DNA of 64,000 nt from Nitrospira sp. (lineage in GTDB: Bacteria > Nitrospirota > Nitrospiria > Nitrospirales > Nitrospiraceae), in the NCBI GenBank assembly GCA_020697375.1, contig JAJFBJ010000008.1, positions 1-64,000 on the forward strand. Direction: 5' to 3'. A model generated the notes under the pieces. It made no database searches. It saw nothing but the letters and a program-made list of their open reading frames with translations, and was not told where the DNA came from. Positions 35,967 through 46,087 of the stretch are shown here, piece by piece. The position numbers were made by a program, and so were the translations under genes. How positions within the stretch are numbered: position 1 is the stretch's first letter; each line of letters starts with the position of its first letter.

Positions 35967-38434
35967 GCGTGGCATCACAACGTTTCTCCAACGGGACGGG
36001 ATGGGGCCTGCAACGCAAGCTCATCGTGTCCATGCTGTTGGTCGGCGTGGTTCCCCTGCTTCTCGGCCTGGGCATGGCCTTTCTGCAAGGCTCAAAGGAA
36101 ATTCAGGTGGTCAGCGGGGAAAGTTTTCAGGCGCTGGCCACGGAAGCGGCCCGCAAACTGGATTTGCTCGTCGGAGAAGAAGTGGCGAGAACCTCCCGCA
36201 TTGCGGTCCACCCGGACATCGTCCGTGAGTTGGAACATCGCCGGGATGCGCTCCACGTGCCCGGCAAGGCCCCCTCGGTCGTCCGGCAGCAAGAACGGTG
36301 GCAGGCGCGGGATCCGGCCATGATAAAAGTCATCACCGAAAATCCTACCGCGCTTCTGCTGCAAGCCTTCTACGCAGGCTCTCAAAGCGAGCCCGACCAG
36401 CTGCTGCCTCAAGTCGTCCGAGCAGCCACCAAAAAGCTGTTCGTGACGGATATACAGGGGAATCTTGTTGCGGCACTGACGGCAAAACCCGGGTTTGGGC
36501 ATGCGGACAGCCAGTGGTGGAAGGGGACGTTCAACAAAGGGGCGGGCCAGCTCTACATCGAGGATCTCCATTTCGATGAAGAGGCCGACGCCTACGTATT
36601 CAGCATCTCTCTTCCGATCATGGACAGCCTCCGCTATGAGGTCGTGGGCATTCTCCATCGTGTGATCGATGCCAAGGAATTTTTCTCTCCCTCCACCCAC
36701 CCTATCCGGTTCGGCAAGACCGGCCACGTCATGCTGATCGACAGTCGAGGGATCGTCATGAGTTGTCCCATCCTTCCCACCGGCGTGCGTCTATCGGACC
36801 TACCGCTCATCCCGCAAGTGACCACGCTCATGCCCGGCTGGGTCACCGCCGACAGCGACGGACATGGCGGCCATGGTACCGCCATCATCGGATTCGCACC
36901 GCTTCCGGAAACCAGCCGCGCCACGAACGGCGACCTGGAAATGGGCGCCTGGCACACGTTTGTCTGGCAATCTTCCGACGAGCTGTTCGCGCCGATCCGG
37001 CATCTCATGAGTTGGATGATGATTCTGGCGCTGGTTGCGCTCGGATTGCTCGCCGCCTTGGGATACTTCGCCGCCAGCCGCATCGTGACTCCGGTCCTCC
37101 GGTTGCAGGAAGCCGCCCGGCTCATCGGACGCGGAGAACTGCGCGAGCCGATCCAGATCCATACGGGAGATGAACTGGAGGAGCTGGCGATCGAATTCAA
37201 TCGGATGCACGATCAGCTGGAAGCCGCCTTTGCCGGATTGAATACGCAGGTCCAAGAAAAAACGCAGGAAGTGCAGTACCTTCAGAAATCCACCGATCAG
37301 GTCCTCGATGCCGTTCCAACCCCGATCGTCATGATCGACCATCAAGGCCACATTCAATATATGAATCGGGCATCACGCGACACCCTGGCTGTGCCGGAAC
37401 ACGATTGGTCGGCGCGCCCGCTCTTCGACATGCTGCAGATAGACCGCAGCCATCGCGAAGCGCTGCAACGGGACCTGCGGTTGGTCGAGCAGGGATCTTC
37501 GAGCGAGTCTCTCTTCTCCGAGCGTGATCCTGCGCCGAAACAAGCGCGTGATCCGCTGGCTCCGATTCTCAGCCATGCCTCATCGCCGAACCGGCGCGAG
37601 CTGTTGATCGGTAACCACCTGTACCGCTATGAGTGGTTTCGATTGGAAACCCGCAGTGGGGCAGGCAAGCGATTCGGACTGGTCTTGCGGGATACGACCG
37701 ATGAAAGCCGCCTGCAAGATCAGCTGATCCAGGCTGAGAAATCAGGAAGTCTCGACGTCCTCACAGCCGGGATCGGACATGAACTCAACAACCCGCTGTT
37801 CGGCATACTCGGCTTGGGCGAGGCCATTCAGGAAGAAAGCGACTTAACGCGCGCGAAGGGGTATGCGCAGGACATCGTCGATCATGGTCGAAAGATGGCG
37901 GCGATCATTCGAGATTTTACCGGAGTCGCGTCCCGCGAATCGAAGAATCAACGGGTACCGGTGGACGTGACTGCGCAACTAGAACAGGCTCTGGCGATCG
38001 TCCAGACTTCCCATGAATGCCTGGGAATCAACGTCCAGAAACACTATGTCATGCTGCCTCCGGTCACAGCCCTCCCGGACCAGCTGCGACTGGCCTTTAC
38101 CAACGTCCTCACGAATGCCATTCAGGCGATGAGTGGCCGGGGAGATTTGTGGCTGAGTACGGCTGAGCAGGGCGGCCTGATCATCATTCAGATTCGAGAC
38201 AAAGGACCGGGCATTCCCAAACAACATTTGGGTAGAGTGTTCGACCCGTTTTTTACGACGAAAGGTCAAGGACAAGGGTCCGGCCTCGGCCTGACCGTCG
38301 CGCAACGGCTGATCAAAAAATTCGGCGGCGACATTCGCCTTGAAAGCCCGGAGGGGCAAGGCACAACCTGCGTCATCACCCTCCCGGCAGACAAGGTCGG
38401 CGTGCGGAAGGAAGAGTCATGCATTCCCTCCTGA
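35963..38434 (+). CDS. Membrane histidine kinase (Cache-HAMP-PAS-HisKA-HATPase)
   Basis: 823 aa. TM1 (19-41) and TM2 (about 348-372) bracket a large periplasmic double-Cache-like sensor domain. HAMP (about 370-420), a coiled coil, PAS (about 440-590), HisKA with H606 (GIGHELNNP) and HATPase (DKGPGIP, GQGSGLGL) follow. No receiver of its own, so it probably signals to the lone receiver at 34334. ATG 35963 overlaps the preceding stop codon; a further ATG lies 12 bp upstream. The 3' end overlaps the mono-heme gene by 16 bp. Confidence 0.93.
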   Translation: MSVASQRFSNGTGWGLQRKLIVSMLLVGVVPLLLGLGMAFLQGSKEIQVVSGESFQALATEAARKLDLLVGEEVARTSRIAVHPDIVRELEHRRDALHVPGKAPSVVRQQERWQARDPAMIKVITENPTALLLQAFYAGSQSEPDQLLPQVVRAATKKLFVTDIQGNLVAALTAKPGFGHADSQWWKGTFNKGAGQLYIEDLHFDEEADAYVFSISLPIMDSLRYEVVGILHRVIDAKEFFSPSTHPIRFGKTGHVMLIDSRGIVMSCPILPTGVRLSDLPLIPQVTTLMPGWVTADSDGHGGHGTAIIGFAPLPETSRATNGDLEMGAWHTFVWQSSDELFAPIRHLMSWMMILALVALGLLAALGYFAASRIVTPVLRLQEAARLIGRGELREPIQIHTGDELEELAIEFNRMHDQLEAAFAGLNTQVQEKTQEVQYLQKSTDQVLDAVPTPIVMIDHQGHIQYMNRASRDTLAVPEHDWSARPLFDMLQIDRSHREALQRDLRLVEQGSSSESLFSERDPAPKQARDPLAPILSHASSPNRRELLIGNHLYRYEWFRLETRSGAGKRFGLVLRDTTDESRLQDQLIQAEKSGSLDVLTAGIGHELNNPLFGILGLGEAIQEESDLTRAKGYAQDIVDHGRKMAAIIRDFTGVASRESKNQRVPVDVTAQLEQALAIVQTSHECLGINVQKHYVMLPPVTALPDQLRLAFTNVLTNAIQAMSGRGDLWLSTAEQGGLIIIQIRDKGPGIPKQHLGRVFDPFFTTKGQGQGSGLGLTVAQRLIKKFGGDIRLESPEGQGTTCVITLPADKVGVRKEESCIPS

Positions 38435-39012
38435 ACATCCTCCTGGCACGGCCGCTGTGGTTCGCGGTGATCCTGGCTAGCGCCTCCGCCTATCAGCTGC
38501 AGGCAAAGGACGTATCCTCGCCCGCCGGGATTCCTCCCGAGAAAGTCGCCGACTATGTGCATGCCGTTCTGGAGGCCGACCGCACGATCTATACCAACAA
38601 GGTTGTGAACCGGATGCAGGCGAAAGGGATCGTGTCTGCCGCGGAACATTGGGAACATGAGAACGCTTTGCCGCTTCCCGCGCAATTTCTTCAACATTCA
38701 GGCAAACTCGTCGCCGAGTCCGGACGGGGCATTCGCTACCGTCTCATCAGTCTCTGGCCGATCTATCAACGCAATGCCCCAGCCACCGAGCTGGAACGCC
38801 GGGCGTTGGAAAGTTTTGCACAGACTCCCGACCGTCCCTTCACCGGCGTGGTGACCAGTGGGCGCAAGCAATATTTTCAAGCGATTTATTCAGATCGCGC
38901 GATTTCTGCCGCCTGCGTCGCCTGCCATAACAGCCACCCGCTGAGCCCCAAGCGAGACTTCCTCTTGAATGAGGTCATGGGCGGGATGACGATCACCATC
39001 CCGCTGGAGTGA
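38419..39012 (+). CDS. Secreted mono-heme Tll0287-like (DUF3365) protein
   Basis: 197 aa. A signal peptide of about 29 residues is followed by a Tll0287-like domain, a PAS-related fold, with one c-type haem motif CVACH (C166-H170). Proteins of this kind are thought to sense redox state or gases, often fused to kinases. Here the domain is a separate periplasmic protein whose gene overlaps the Cache kinase gene, so it is likely that kinase's partner or an auxiliary sensor. Confidence 0.87.
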   Translation: MHSLLNILLARPLWFAVILASASAYQLQAKDVSSPAGIPPEKVADYVHAVLEADRTIYTNKVVNRMQAKGIVSAAEHWEHENALPLPAQFLQHSGKLVAESGRGIRYRLISLWPIYQRNAPATELERRALESFAQTPDRPFTGVVTSGRKQYFQAIYSDRAISAACVACHNSHPLSPKRDFLLNEVMGGMTITIPLE

Positions 39013-39177
39013 CCGGCAAGACCGGAGGCGGACCATCAGCTAAAGCTTGTCGCCACGAACGCAAGGTGCCGCTCGCGCGCCGCATCGCGATCATGCGGCA
39101 TGTCCTGCTCATGGATGAAAGGAAGAGTGAGATCGGAGGTATGACGTTTCCCGCACTCCGTCAGGAGGGACCTATCG

Positions 39178-39615
39178 TCAGGCGTTTTCGCTAAGCAACG
39201 CGACCGCTTTGGGTCGTTGGGAGGCGATGTCGCGAACGTTGCTCGGAAATTTCTGTACGTCGTCGCCCCAGGAGGCGACACCCATATCCGATGAGCCCTG
39301 AAATTTCGCGCCATCTTCCATGGAAAACGCCGGCGCGTGGACTTCACCGACGAGAATGCCGGTTTTGAGAAGCTGAAGGCGTTCCGTCGCCGTCACGGTC
39401 GCCTTGATTTTCCCACTATTGATGACGGTTCCGGCGCTGATTGTCCCCTGCACGATACCGTCTTCACCGATCACGACGGTTCCCGTGGTGTGGAGATCGC
39501 CTTCCAGGCGCCCATCGATGCGTACCGTTCCTTCCACGCGCATCTCGCCCCTCAGCAATACGCCTTTGGCCAGCAGGGTAATATTGTCGCTTTCCACGAA
39601 CCCGTTCTTCTTCAT
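39178..39615 (-). CDS. Bactofilin
   Basis: 145 aa. A central run of short beta-helix repeats (GEMRVEGTVRIDGRLEGDLHT, TGTVVIGEDGIVQGTI and onward) with polar tails is the bactofilin (DUF583) fold. Bactofilins polymerise without nucleotide and organise wall or polar proteins. The adjacent penicillin-binding protein gene, in the same orientation 86 bp upstream, fits. ATG 39615 follows AAGGAG. Confidence 0.92.
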   Translation of the reverse strand: MKKNGFVESDNITLLAKGVLLRGEMRVEGTVRIDGRLEGDLHTTGTVVIGEDGIVQGTISAGTVINSGKIKATVTATERLQLLKTGILVGEVHAPAFSMEDGAKFQGSSDMGVASWGDDVQKFPSNVRDIASQRPKAVALLSENA

Positions 39616-39701
39616 CGAGAGCTCCTTGCCGCATGCGTTGGCGGATATACCGAATGACCATCCAAACATGAACCGAGCCTATAACAGGTCACCGATGGGT
39701 C

Positions 39702-41999
39702 CTAGGAAAAACCAAAACTCCGCTTCAACCGTTCCCAGAATCCGCTGCCATGCACCTCGCAAAAGACCGACGGCTCCGTGCCGTCGATAAACTGCTCCGG
39801 CCACCGTTGAGGGCATTGTGAGGTCGCCAGCTGGCCGGTCTTGGGATCGATATCGCGCGTGACGACCGCCGGCGGCATTCCAAAATCATGCGAGGCCGCC
39901 GGCAGAACCTGGCGCATGAACTCCACCCACGTCGGCAGCGCGGCCTGTGCCCCGGTCAGATGCAGCGCCTCTTCATCATCGAATCCCACCCACACTCCGA
40001 CGGCCACTTCCGGCGTGTACCCGACGAACCATGCATCGCGATAACCATCCGTCGTCCCCGTTTTCCCCGCCACGATGCCTCGAAGGCCCATCGCCTTCGC
40101 TTTTACAGCCGTACCGCGCTCCACGACTCCCTTAAGCAAGGACGTCATGACATAGGCCGCTTGCGGAGACACAGCCTGAGACCGGTCCGGCGTGTGGCGC
40201 CAGGCGAGGTCTCCCTCGGGCGTCATCACGGCCTGCAGCGCCGTCGGGATGATGAACAGACCTTCGTTGGCGAAGGCCCCGAAAGCCGAGGTCATCTCCA
40301 GGAGCGAGACGGCCGAAGTGCCCAGGGCAATGGACAGGTTGTCGGCCAACGGACTGCGGATGCCCAGACTCTTCGCCAGCTGCAGAATACGTTTCGTCCC
40401 GACGGACCGCGCGATCTTCACGGCCGGAACGTTCAGCGATTGCTCCATGGCCGTCCGGAGCGACACCGTGCCATGGAACCGATGATCGTAATTCTGCGGC
40501 GCCCATACTTTTGCTCCGGACTCGAATGTCACAGGGTCATCGACAATAAGTGTCGCCGCCGTAATCGGCTGCCCGCCGGGCAATTCACGACGGGCGTCCA
40601 GCGCCGCAAGGTAGACCAGTGGCTTGAACAGCGAACCAGGCTGGCGTTTCGCCTGAACGGCCCGGTTGAACTGGCTGGTTCGATAGTCCCGGCTGCCCAC
40701 CATCGCGAGGATGGATCCTGTTGCGGGATCAACCGCCACCAGCGCACCCTGCAGCGTATCCCCGCGGCCCTTCAAAGCCGGATAGTCGGCTTCCAACTTG
40801 GCGAGTCCGGCTCCCAGCGACTGCGTGGCCAGCCGCTGGAGGACGGGATCGAGGGTCGTATAGACTCTGACTCCGTCGGGAAGGGGCGCGCCGGACCGTT
40901 CCTCGACCTGCCGCAAGACATGATCCACAAAGAAGGGAGCATCGGTCAGTGTTTCCTGAGGCGGCATGACAAGGACCGGCCTCGCCGCCGCCGTACGCCA
41001 ATCGTCATCGCTCAACAGTCCCTGCTCGTGCAGTCGCTCAAGCACGACGTTTCGGCGTTGGCCGGCCTGCGCCGGATTCCGGATCGGCGAATAGGTATTC
41101 GGCCCCTTGATCATGCCGACCAGGAGAGCCGTTTCCTCCAGGTTGAGCGCGTCCACGCGCTTCGCGAAATATCGCTGCGCCGCCTCCCCTACGCCGTAGA
41201 TGGAGATGGAACCGACCTGCCCGAGATAAATCTCGTTCACATAACTTTCGAGAATGGCCTTCTTGCGATACTTCGCTTCCAGCACCAGCGCGGCGATGGA
41301 CTCCTTGAGCTTTCTCCACACCGTGCGTTGCGGAGAATAGAACAGATTTTTTGCCAGTTGCTGGGTGATCGTACTGCCGCCCTGGATCACCGTGCCTCGA
41401 ACCATATTCGCCCATACCGCCCTGGCTACGGCGACCGGATCGATGCCAGGATGGCTGAAAAAGCGGCGGTCTTCGATGGCCAGCAACATTTCGATGAACC
41501 GGGCGGGAATGTCATCGTACGGCACCCATTCTCGAACCTGCCGCGATGCGCCCCGCAAGCCGCTGATCAACTGCGGCTCCAGGTACGCTGGAAACACCTC
41601 GTCGCCATGCTGCATCGATATGACCTTCGCGACCCGCCCTTTGTCGAGGACCAGGCGAATCGGCAGGGATCTGAAATGGAGGTCGGGAAACTCGTGGAGG
41701 TAAATTTCCAACTCGGACGAAGTGGCGCGATACTCTCCGGATGCGCGCACCGTCGCATCGACGGGGCGGTAACCAAGCCGGCTGAGCCGCTCGATCAGAT
41801 GGGACGACGCAATATCCACATCCGGCTTCAAGAGAAACGGCGCGCCATAAATGAGCCGCGGGGGATGGTCGTCGCCCGCGGGCAGCGACAGATTCGCCGA
41901 CAGGTACAGCCCATAGGCCACGGCGATTCCGGCGGCGAGAGCAGCGATGCCGAGTGAAGCCAGGAGCCCTCGCACGAACCAGCGTTTACCGAACGTCAC
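39702..41999 (-). CDS. mrcB: Bifunctional penicillin-binding protein, PBP1b type
   Basis: 765 aa. N-terminal membrane anchor (9-36), a UB2H-like segment (about 60-150) as in E. coli PBP1b, glycosyltransferase 51 domain with catalytic E176 (EDRRFFSHPG), and transpeptidase domain with SLFK (S456), SLN and KTG (K646). It polymerises and cross-links peptidoglycan in the periplasm. No LpoB-like activator is recognised nearby. A bactofilin gene follows. Confidence 0.94.
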   Translation of the reverse strand: MTFGKRWFVRGLLASLGIAALAAGIAVAYGLYLSANLSLPAGDDHPPRLIYGAPFLLKPDVDIASSHLIERLSRLGYRPVDATVRASGEYRATSSELEIYLHEFPDLHFRSLPIRLVLDKGRVAKVISMQHGDEVFPAYLEPQLISGLRGASRQVREWVPYDDIPARFIEMLLAIEDRRFFSHPGIDPVAVARAVWANMVRGTVIQGGSTITQQLAKNLFYSPQRTVWRKLKESIAALVLEAKYRKKAILESYVNEIYLGQVGSISIYGVGEAAQRYFAKRVDALNLEETALLVGMIKGPNTYSPIRNPAQAGQRRNVVLERLHEQGLLSDDDWRTAAARPVLVMPPQETLTDAPFFVDHVLRQVEERSGAPLPDGVRVYTTLDPVLQRLATQSLGAGLAKLEADYPALKGRGDTLQGALVAVDPATGSILAMVGSRDYRTSQFNRAVQAKRQPGSLFKPLVYLAALDARRELPGGQPITAATLIVDDPVTFESGAKVWAPQNYDHRFHGTVSLRTAMEQSLNVPAVKIARSVGTKRILQLAKSLGIRSPLADNLSIALGTSAVSLLEMTSAFGAFANEGLFIIPTALQAVMTPEGDLAWRHTPDRSQAVSPQAAYVMTSLLKGVVERGTAVKAKAMGLRGIVAGKTGTTDGYRDAWFVGYTPEVAVGVWVGFDDEEALHLTGAQAALPTWVEFMRQVLPAASHDFGMPPAVVTRDIDPKTGQLATSQCPQRWPEQFIDGTEPSVFCEVHGSGFWERLKRSFGFS

Positions 42000-42090
42000 C
42001 GTCGCTTCCTCATGGCCGAAAGCATACGCGATCCGGCGACCGAAATCATATGCGTCTGGACCGCCGGCCGTGCCGGTTTGCGGTCGGAGC

Positions 42091-42119
42091 TTGACAAACT
42101 CCCGTCCGTTCTCTTAGAT
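42091..42119 (+). promoter_or_regulatory. Sigma-70 promoter of the FadL-type porin gene
   Basis: TTGACA (42091-42096), 17-bp spacer, TTAGAT (42114-42119). Leader of about 60 nt. The GTG start at 42185 has AAGGA upstream. Confidence 0.7.
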
Positions 42120-42184
42120 GAGCGCCACATTTAACTTGCGCCTACGTCCTTGTACCTAGGCCTATTCAAACAAGGAACAGACCA

Positions 42185-43588
42185 GTGATCACGACAGACC
42201 CGCTCCGTACAATTGGCTTACGAACCCGCCTACTCCTTCTCTGGGGTATCCTCATTGCCGTGATTCCGACGGCCGGTCCGACGGCAGCGCTGGCAGGAAG
42301 CATTCGCATTTACGATCACAGCGCCTCGGCCACCGGCCAGGCGTCGGCATTCACCGCTCAAGCCGACGATGCCTCGGCCGGTTACTATAACCCGGCAGGC
42401 ATGACCCAGCTCCGCGGCGTCCAACTTTCCGCCGGAACGAGCCTGATGAGCGGCCAGTTCTCGTTTCAGAACGCCGCGGGTGTCAATGCGGAGGGCGATT
42501 TTCGAGGCAGCGTGGCCCTCCCTCCCCCATCGAATTTCTACCTGACCGCGAATCTGAAGGATCTAGGGATCGGATCGTTCGATAGTACGACGGTCGGCTT
42601 GGCCCTCTTCAATCCGTTCGGGACACTGACGCGCTGGTCGGACAGCGGACCTTTTGCCACCGCCACCACTAAAGCCGCCTTCGAATTGATCGACATCCGC
42701 CCTTCCATTGCCTTCAGACCGCTTCCCGATCTGGCCATCGGATTGGGAGCCGATATCTATACGTTTTCCGGCGCGTTCGGCGAAGGACAGGTTGAGCGGC
42801 AATTCCGCTGGCCCGGCGGTCTCGGCATTCCGGCGGGAACCGGCATGGAACTGAACGGCCGAGACAGCGCCGCAGGCTTCAATGCCAGCCTGCTCTATAC
42901 TCCGTTACGGAACAATGACGGGCTTCCCCTCGTGAACATCGGCCTGCTCTATCGCAGTCAGGCCACCCTGCATCTCGACGGGCAGTTGCTCGCCGGCGGC
43001 GCCCGCGTCGCGGACGCCCGCACAACCTTTGTGGTTCCGCAGGTCTTCACCGGCGGCATCGCCATCTGGCCCGTTCGCGATAAGGAGCGTGAATGGAAAC
43101 TGGAGTTGGATGTCGACTACACGGGTTGGAAATCGGTTCGCAATCTGGATACGACCCTCTCGAACGGCCTCACCATTGCCACCCCCGCCAACTGGACCAG
43201 CGGCTATACGGTCATGGTCGGCACGGAATACAAGTGGCTCAAGCCCGAACCGCTGCCGGATTGGGACATCGCCTTGCGCGCCGGCTACTGGCAAGCCCAA
43301 AAAGCGATTCCGGACCAGACCTTCAATCCTGCCATTCCGGACGGCGATAACCATGCCGTCTCCACTGGAATCGGTTTCATGTGCCGGGACAAGGGCCGGT
43401 TTCTCGGCATCATTCCCTGCGGAGGCTCGGACAAGGCATTCAGCCCCAAGGGCTTCGGCATCGATCTGGCCTATCAGGCGGTTCTCTATGAAACGAGAAC
43501 CATCATCGGCAACCTCAATCCGACTGTCAATGGAACGTACCGGACCACGTTACATGTAGGATCACTCAATCTGCGCGTAAATTTTTGA
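42185..43588 (+). CDS. FadL/OmpP1/TodX family outer-membrane channel
   Basis: 467 aa. Signal peptide (to about residue 38) then ASATGQASAFTAQADDASAGYYNPAG-like start, the FadL N-terminal hatch signature; the rest is a beta-barrel ending in ...LRVNF with a terminal Phe. It carries hydrophobic compounds across the outer membrane. A disulfide-sized insert with two Cys (in FMCRDKGRFLGIIPCGG) near the C-terminus is notable. Monocistronic behind its own promoter. Confidence 0.92.
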   Translation: MITTDPLRTIGLRTRLLLLWGILIAVIPTAGPTAALAGSIRIYDHSASATGQASAFTAQADDASAGYYNPAGMTQLRGVQLSAGTSLMSGQFSFQNAAGVNAEGDFRGSVALPPPSNFYLTANLKDLGIGSFDSTTVGLALFNPFGTLTRWSDSGPFATATTKAAFELIDIRPSIAFRPLPDLAIGLGADIYTFSGAFGEGQVERQFRWPGGLGIPAGTGMELNGRDSAAGFNASLLYTPLRNNDGLPLVNIGLLYRSQATLHLDGQLLAGGARVADARTTFVVPQVFTGGIAIWPVRDKEREWKLELDVDYTGWKSVRNLDTTLSNGLTIATPANWTSGYTVMVGTEYKWLKPEPLPDWDIALRAGYWQAQKAIPDQTFNPAIPDGDNHAVSTGIGFMCRDKGRFLGIIPCGGSDKAFSPKGFGIDLAYQAVLYETRTIIGNLNPTVNGTYRTTLHVGSLNLRVNF

Positions 43589-43725
43589 TGCGCCGCGCCG
43601 ATCATGCTAGAGTGCAGAGCGTCGTGAACCGGCGCACGTCGTGACCGCCCACCCTGGACCGACAGCGCGTCGTTCTTGCCCGGCATAGGGTATGCGACGA
43701 GTCATTATCGCGCGAGGCTTCCTCG

Positions 43726-46086
43726 ATGGATCGATCGGATCACACCGATCCAATCCCCAGTCTACAGACCGAACAAGTCAAAGTCTTGTACCGGAACATG
43801 CCTACCGGCGTGTTGGCGAGCGCCGTCAATGCCGGCATTCTCGCCGCGGTGGAATGGCCTGTTGTTTCGCATCCTCCCCTGCTCATGTGGCTCATCGCCA
43901 TCTGGATCATCGCCGGGTCTCGCGCGCTGTTGATCTTCAACTATCGCCGCGCGACCCCTGCATCCTGGCGCAGCGCCGACTGGTATCGCTGGATGCTCGT
44001 CGGCACGACGCTGTCGGGCCTAGGATGGGGCAGCAGCGTCTACTTTCTCACGCAGGACATTCCCCTCCCTTATGAGCTTGTTCAGGTGTTCGTGCTGGGA
44101 GGGATGGCGGCGGGGGCGGTTTCCGTCCTCTCGGTTTCATTTCCTGTGTTCATATGGTATGCCCTGTCGGCGATTACCCCGCTCCTCGGGCACTTCTTCC
44201 TGAGCGGCCATGAGTTCCACCTGATCATGGGAATCACGGGAACGCTGTTTCTCCTTGCCACGACCCACTCGGCCTGGACCTTCAATCGCGTGATGCGTTC
44301 CTCAATGAGTCTGCGGCTGGAAAAGCTCTCCCTGGTCCGGTCATTGACCGTACGCACGGAAGCGGTTGAACGGCTCAACCAGGAGATCACGAAAGAAATT
44401 CACGAGCGACGCATCATGGAAGAAGAGTTGCGAACCGCGCAGAGCGGCCTCGAGCAACGCATTGCCGAACGGACGGCCGATCTGGCACAGGCCAATGCCA
44501 GACTGCAGGAGGAAGTCCATGAACATCGGCGAACCGAAGGCGCGAGGCTTTCAAGCGAAAAGCGTTTCAATTATCTCACCGACAATCTCAACCAGGGGGT
44601 GTGGTTCGCGCAGGCGCAGCCACCCCAAGTCCTCTACGTTAATCCCGCCTTTGAAAGGATCTGGGGCCAGCCGGCCGCGCGGTTCTATGAAAACCCGAAG
44701 CTCTGGCGGGACTCTATCCATCCGGACGACCGGAGCTTCGTAACCGAGTCATACGATGCCGAAATCGCCAACCCGACAGGGCATGATCTGCAACGGCTCT
44801 ATCGAATCGTTCGTCCCGACGGGCAGGTTCGGTGGATTCACGACCGCATGGTCATCCACCATACCTCCACCGGAGAGGTCGATCGGCTGAGCGGCATCAC
44901 TGAAGACATTACCGATGCCCGCGAACTGGAAGACCAGTTGCGCCAGGCGCAGAAGATGGAAGCTGTGGGGCGATTGGCCGGAGGCGTGGCGCACGACTTC
45001 AACAACGTCATGACGGTCATCCTGGGCTACAGCGCCGTCCTCATCCAGGAGCTAGCGCAGGATTCTCCGGCCAGGCAATTCGTTCTGGAAATCCAACGCG
45101 CCGGCGAACGTTGTGCGGCGCTCACCGGCCAGCTATTGGCTTTCAGCCGCAAACAGATGCTGCATCCGGTGTCGTTGGATCTCCATCGGGTCATCCGGAA
45201 TTTGACGGGGCTGCTGAAAAGCCTGATCGGCGAGCACATCACGGTCGTGCTGCAGCTCGATCCCGCCCCGCGCTGGGTCAAGGCGGACGCCGTGCAACTC
45301 GAACAAGTGCTGCTCAACCTGGCGGTGAACGCGCGTGACGCGATGCCGCACGGAGGAACCCTGACCATCGAGACGGATCAGGCCCTGCCAAATCAGGTCT
45401 GGGGGCCCGGGCCGAACAATCGCGCCACGCGCACCTACGTGCGGTTGCGGGTGCATGACACGGGAGCCGGCATCGACGCCGCCACCATAACTAAAATATT
45501 CGAACCTTTCTTCACGACCAAACCGCAGGGCCGGGGAACCGGCCTCGGCCTGTCCACGGTCCATGGCATCGTGCATCAAAGCGGAGGAACCATCGCGGTG
45601 GATAGTGCCGTAGGGCAAGGCACGACGATGACGGTATTTCTGCCGGAAGTTCCCCCCTTGGAAGTCGTCCCTAAGCCTTCCTTGGCCCACATCGACGGCA
45701 AACAGGGAACGGAAATCATCCTCCTCGTGGAAGACGAACCCTCGGTACGGGTGCTGATCCAGCATATTCTCCAGACCCATGGCTACACTGTGCATGAAGC
45801 GGAGAACGGATTTCAGGCGCTCGATCTGATCCGCCGCAGCTCATTGAGCATCGACTTGCTGGTCACTGATCTGGTGATGCCTGGCATGAATGGGAAGGAT
45901 TTGGCCCTCCGGCTTCGAGGCCATTTCGAAGGGTTGAAGGTCTTATACATGTCGGGATACAGCGACAAGCCGCCAATTGGGGAAGACGCGGCCAAGGTCC
46001 AGGCGATGTTTCTGCAGAAACCCTTCGCGCCCGAAGATTTGATCCGCACCGTGCGAGAAATTCTTCACGCTCCCTCCGCCGCCTGA
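43726..46086 (+). CDS. Membrane hybrid histidine kinase (multi-TM-PAS-HisKA-HATPase-REC)
   Basis: 786 aa. The N-terminal 190 residues hold about six membrane helices with short loops (a MASE-like sensor), then a coiled coil, one PAS domain (about 275-400), HisKA with H423 (GVAHDFNN), HATPase ([15 protein letters not shown]) and a C-terminal receiver with D715 (LLVTDLVMP). Its kinase-receiver half is closely similar in motif to the 19.8-kb hybrid kinase. No output gene adjacent; it converges with the symporter gene 1 bp away. Confidence 0.93.
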   Translation: MDRSDHTDPIPSLQTEQVKVLYRNMPTGVLASAVNAGILAAVEWPVVSHPPLLMWLIAIWIIAGSRALLIFNYRRATPASWRSADWYRWMLVGTTLSGLGWGSSVYFLTQDIPLPYELVQVFVLGGMAAGAVSVLSVSFPVFIWYALSAITPLLGHFFLSGHEFHLIMGITGTLFLLATTHSAWTFNRVMRSSMSLRLEKLSLVRSLTVRTEAVERLNQEITKEIHERRIMEEELRTAQSGLEQRIAERTADLAQANARLQEEVHEHRRTEGARLSSEKRFNYLTDNLNQGVWFAQAQPPQVLYVNPAFERIWGQPAARFYENPKLWRDSIHPDDRSFVTESYDAEIANPTGHDLQRLYRIVRPDGQVRWIHDRMVIHHTSTGEVDRLSGITEDITDARELEDQLRQAQKMEAVGRLAGGVAHDFNNVMTVILGYSAVLIQELAQDSPARQFVLEIQRAGERCAALTGQLLAFSRKQMLHPVSLDLHRVIRNLTGLLKSLIGEHITVVLQLDPAPRWVKADAVQLEQVLLNLAVNARDAMPHGGTLTIETDQALPNQVWGPGPNNRATRTYVRLRVHDTGAGIDAATITKIFEPFFTTKPQGRGTGLGLSTVHGIVHQSGGTIAVDSAVGQGTTMTVFLPEVPPLEVVPKPSLAHIDGKQGTEIILLVEDEPSVRVLIQHILQTHGYTVHEAENGFQALDLIRRSSLSIDLLVTDLVMPGMNGKDLALRLRGHFEGLKVLYMSGYSDKPPIGEDAAKVQAMFLQKPFAPEDLIRTVREILHAPSAA

Positions 46087-46087
46087 G

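Noticed and set aside
39888..41957. A 689-codon frame on the plus strand opposite the PBP gene
   Set aside because: Very long but Arg/His-rich and without domains; it mirrors the mrcB frame, whose motifs are unambiguous.
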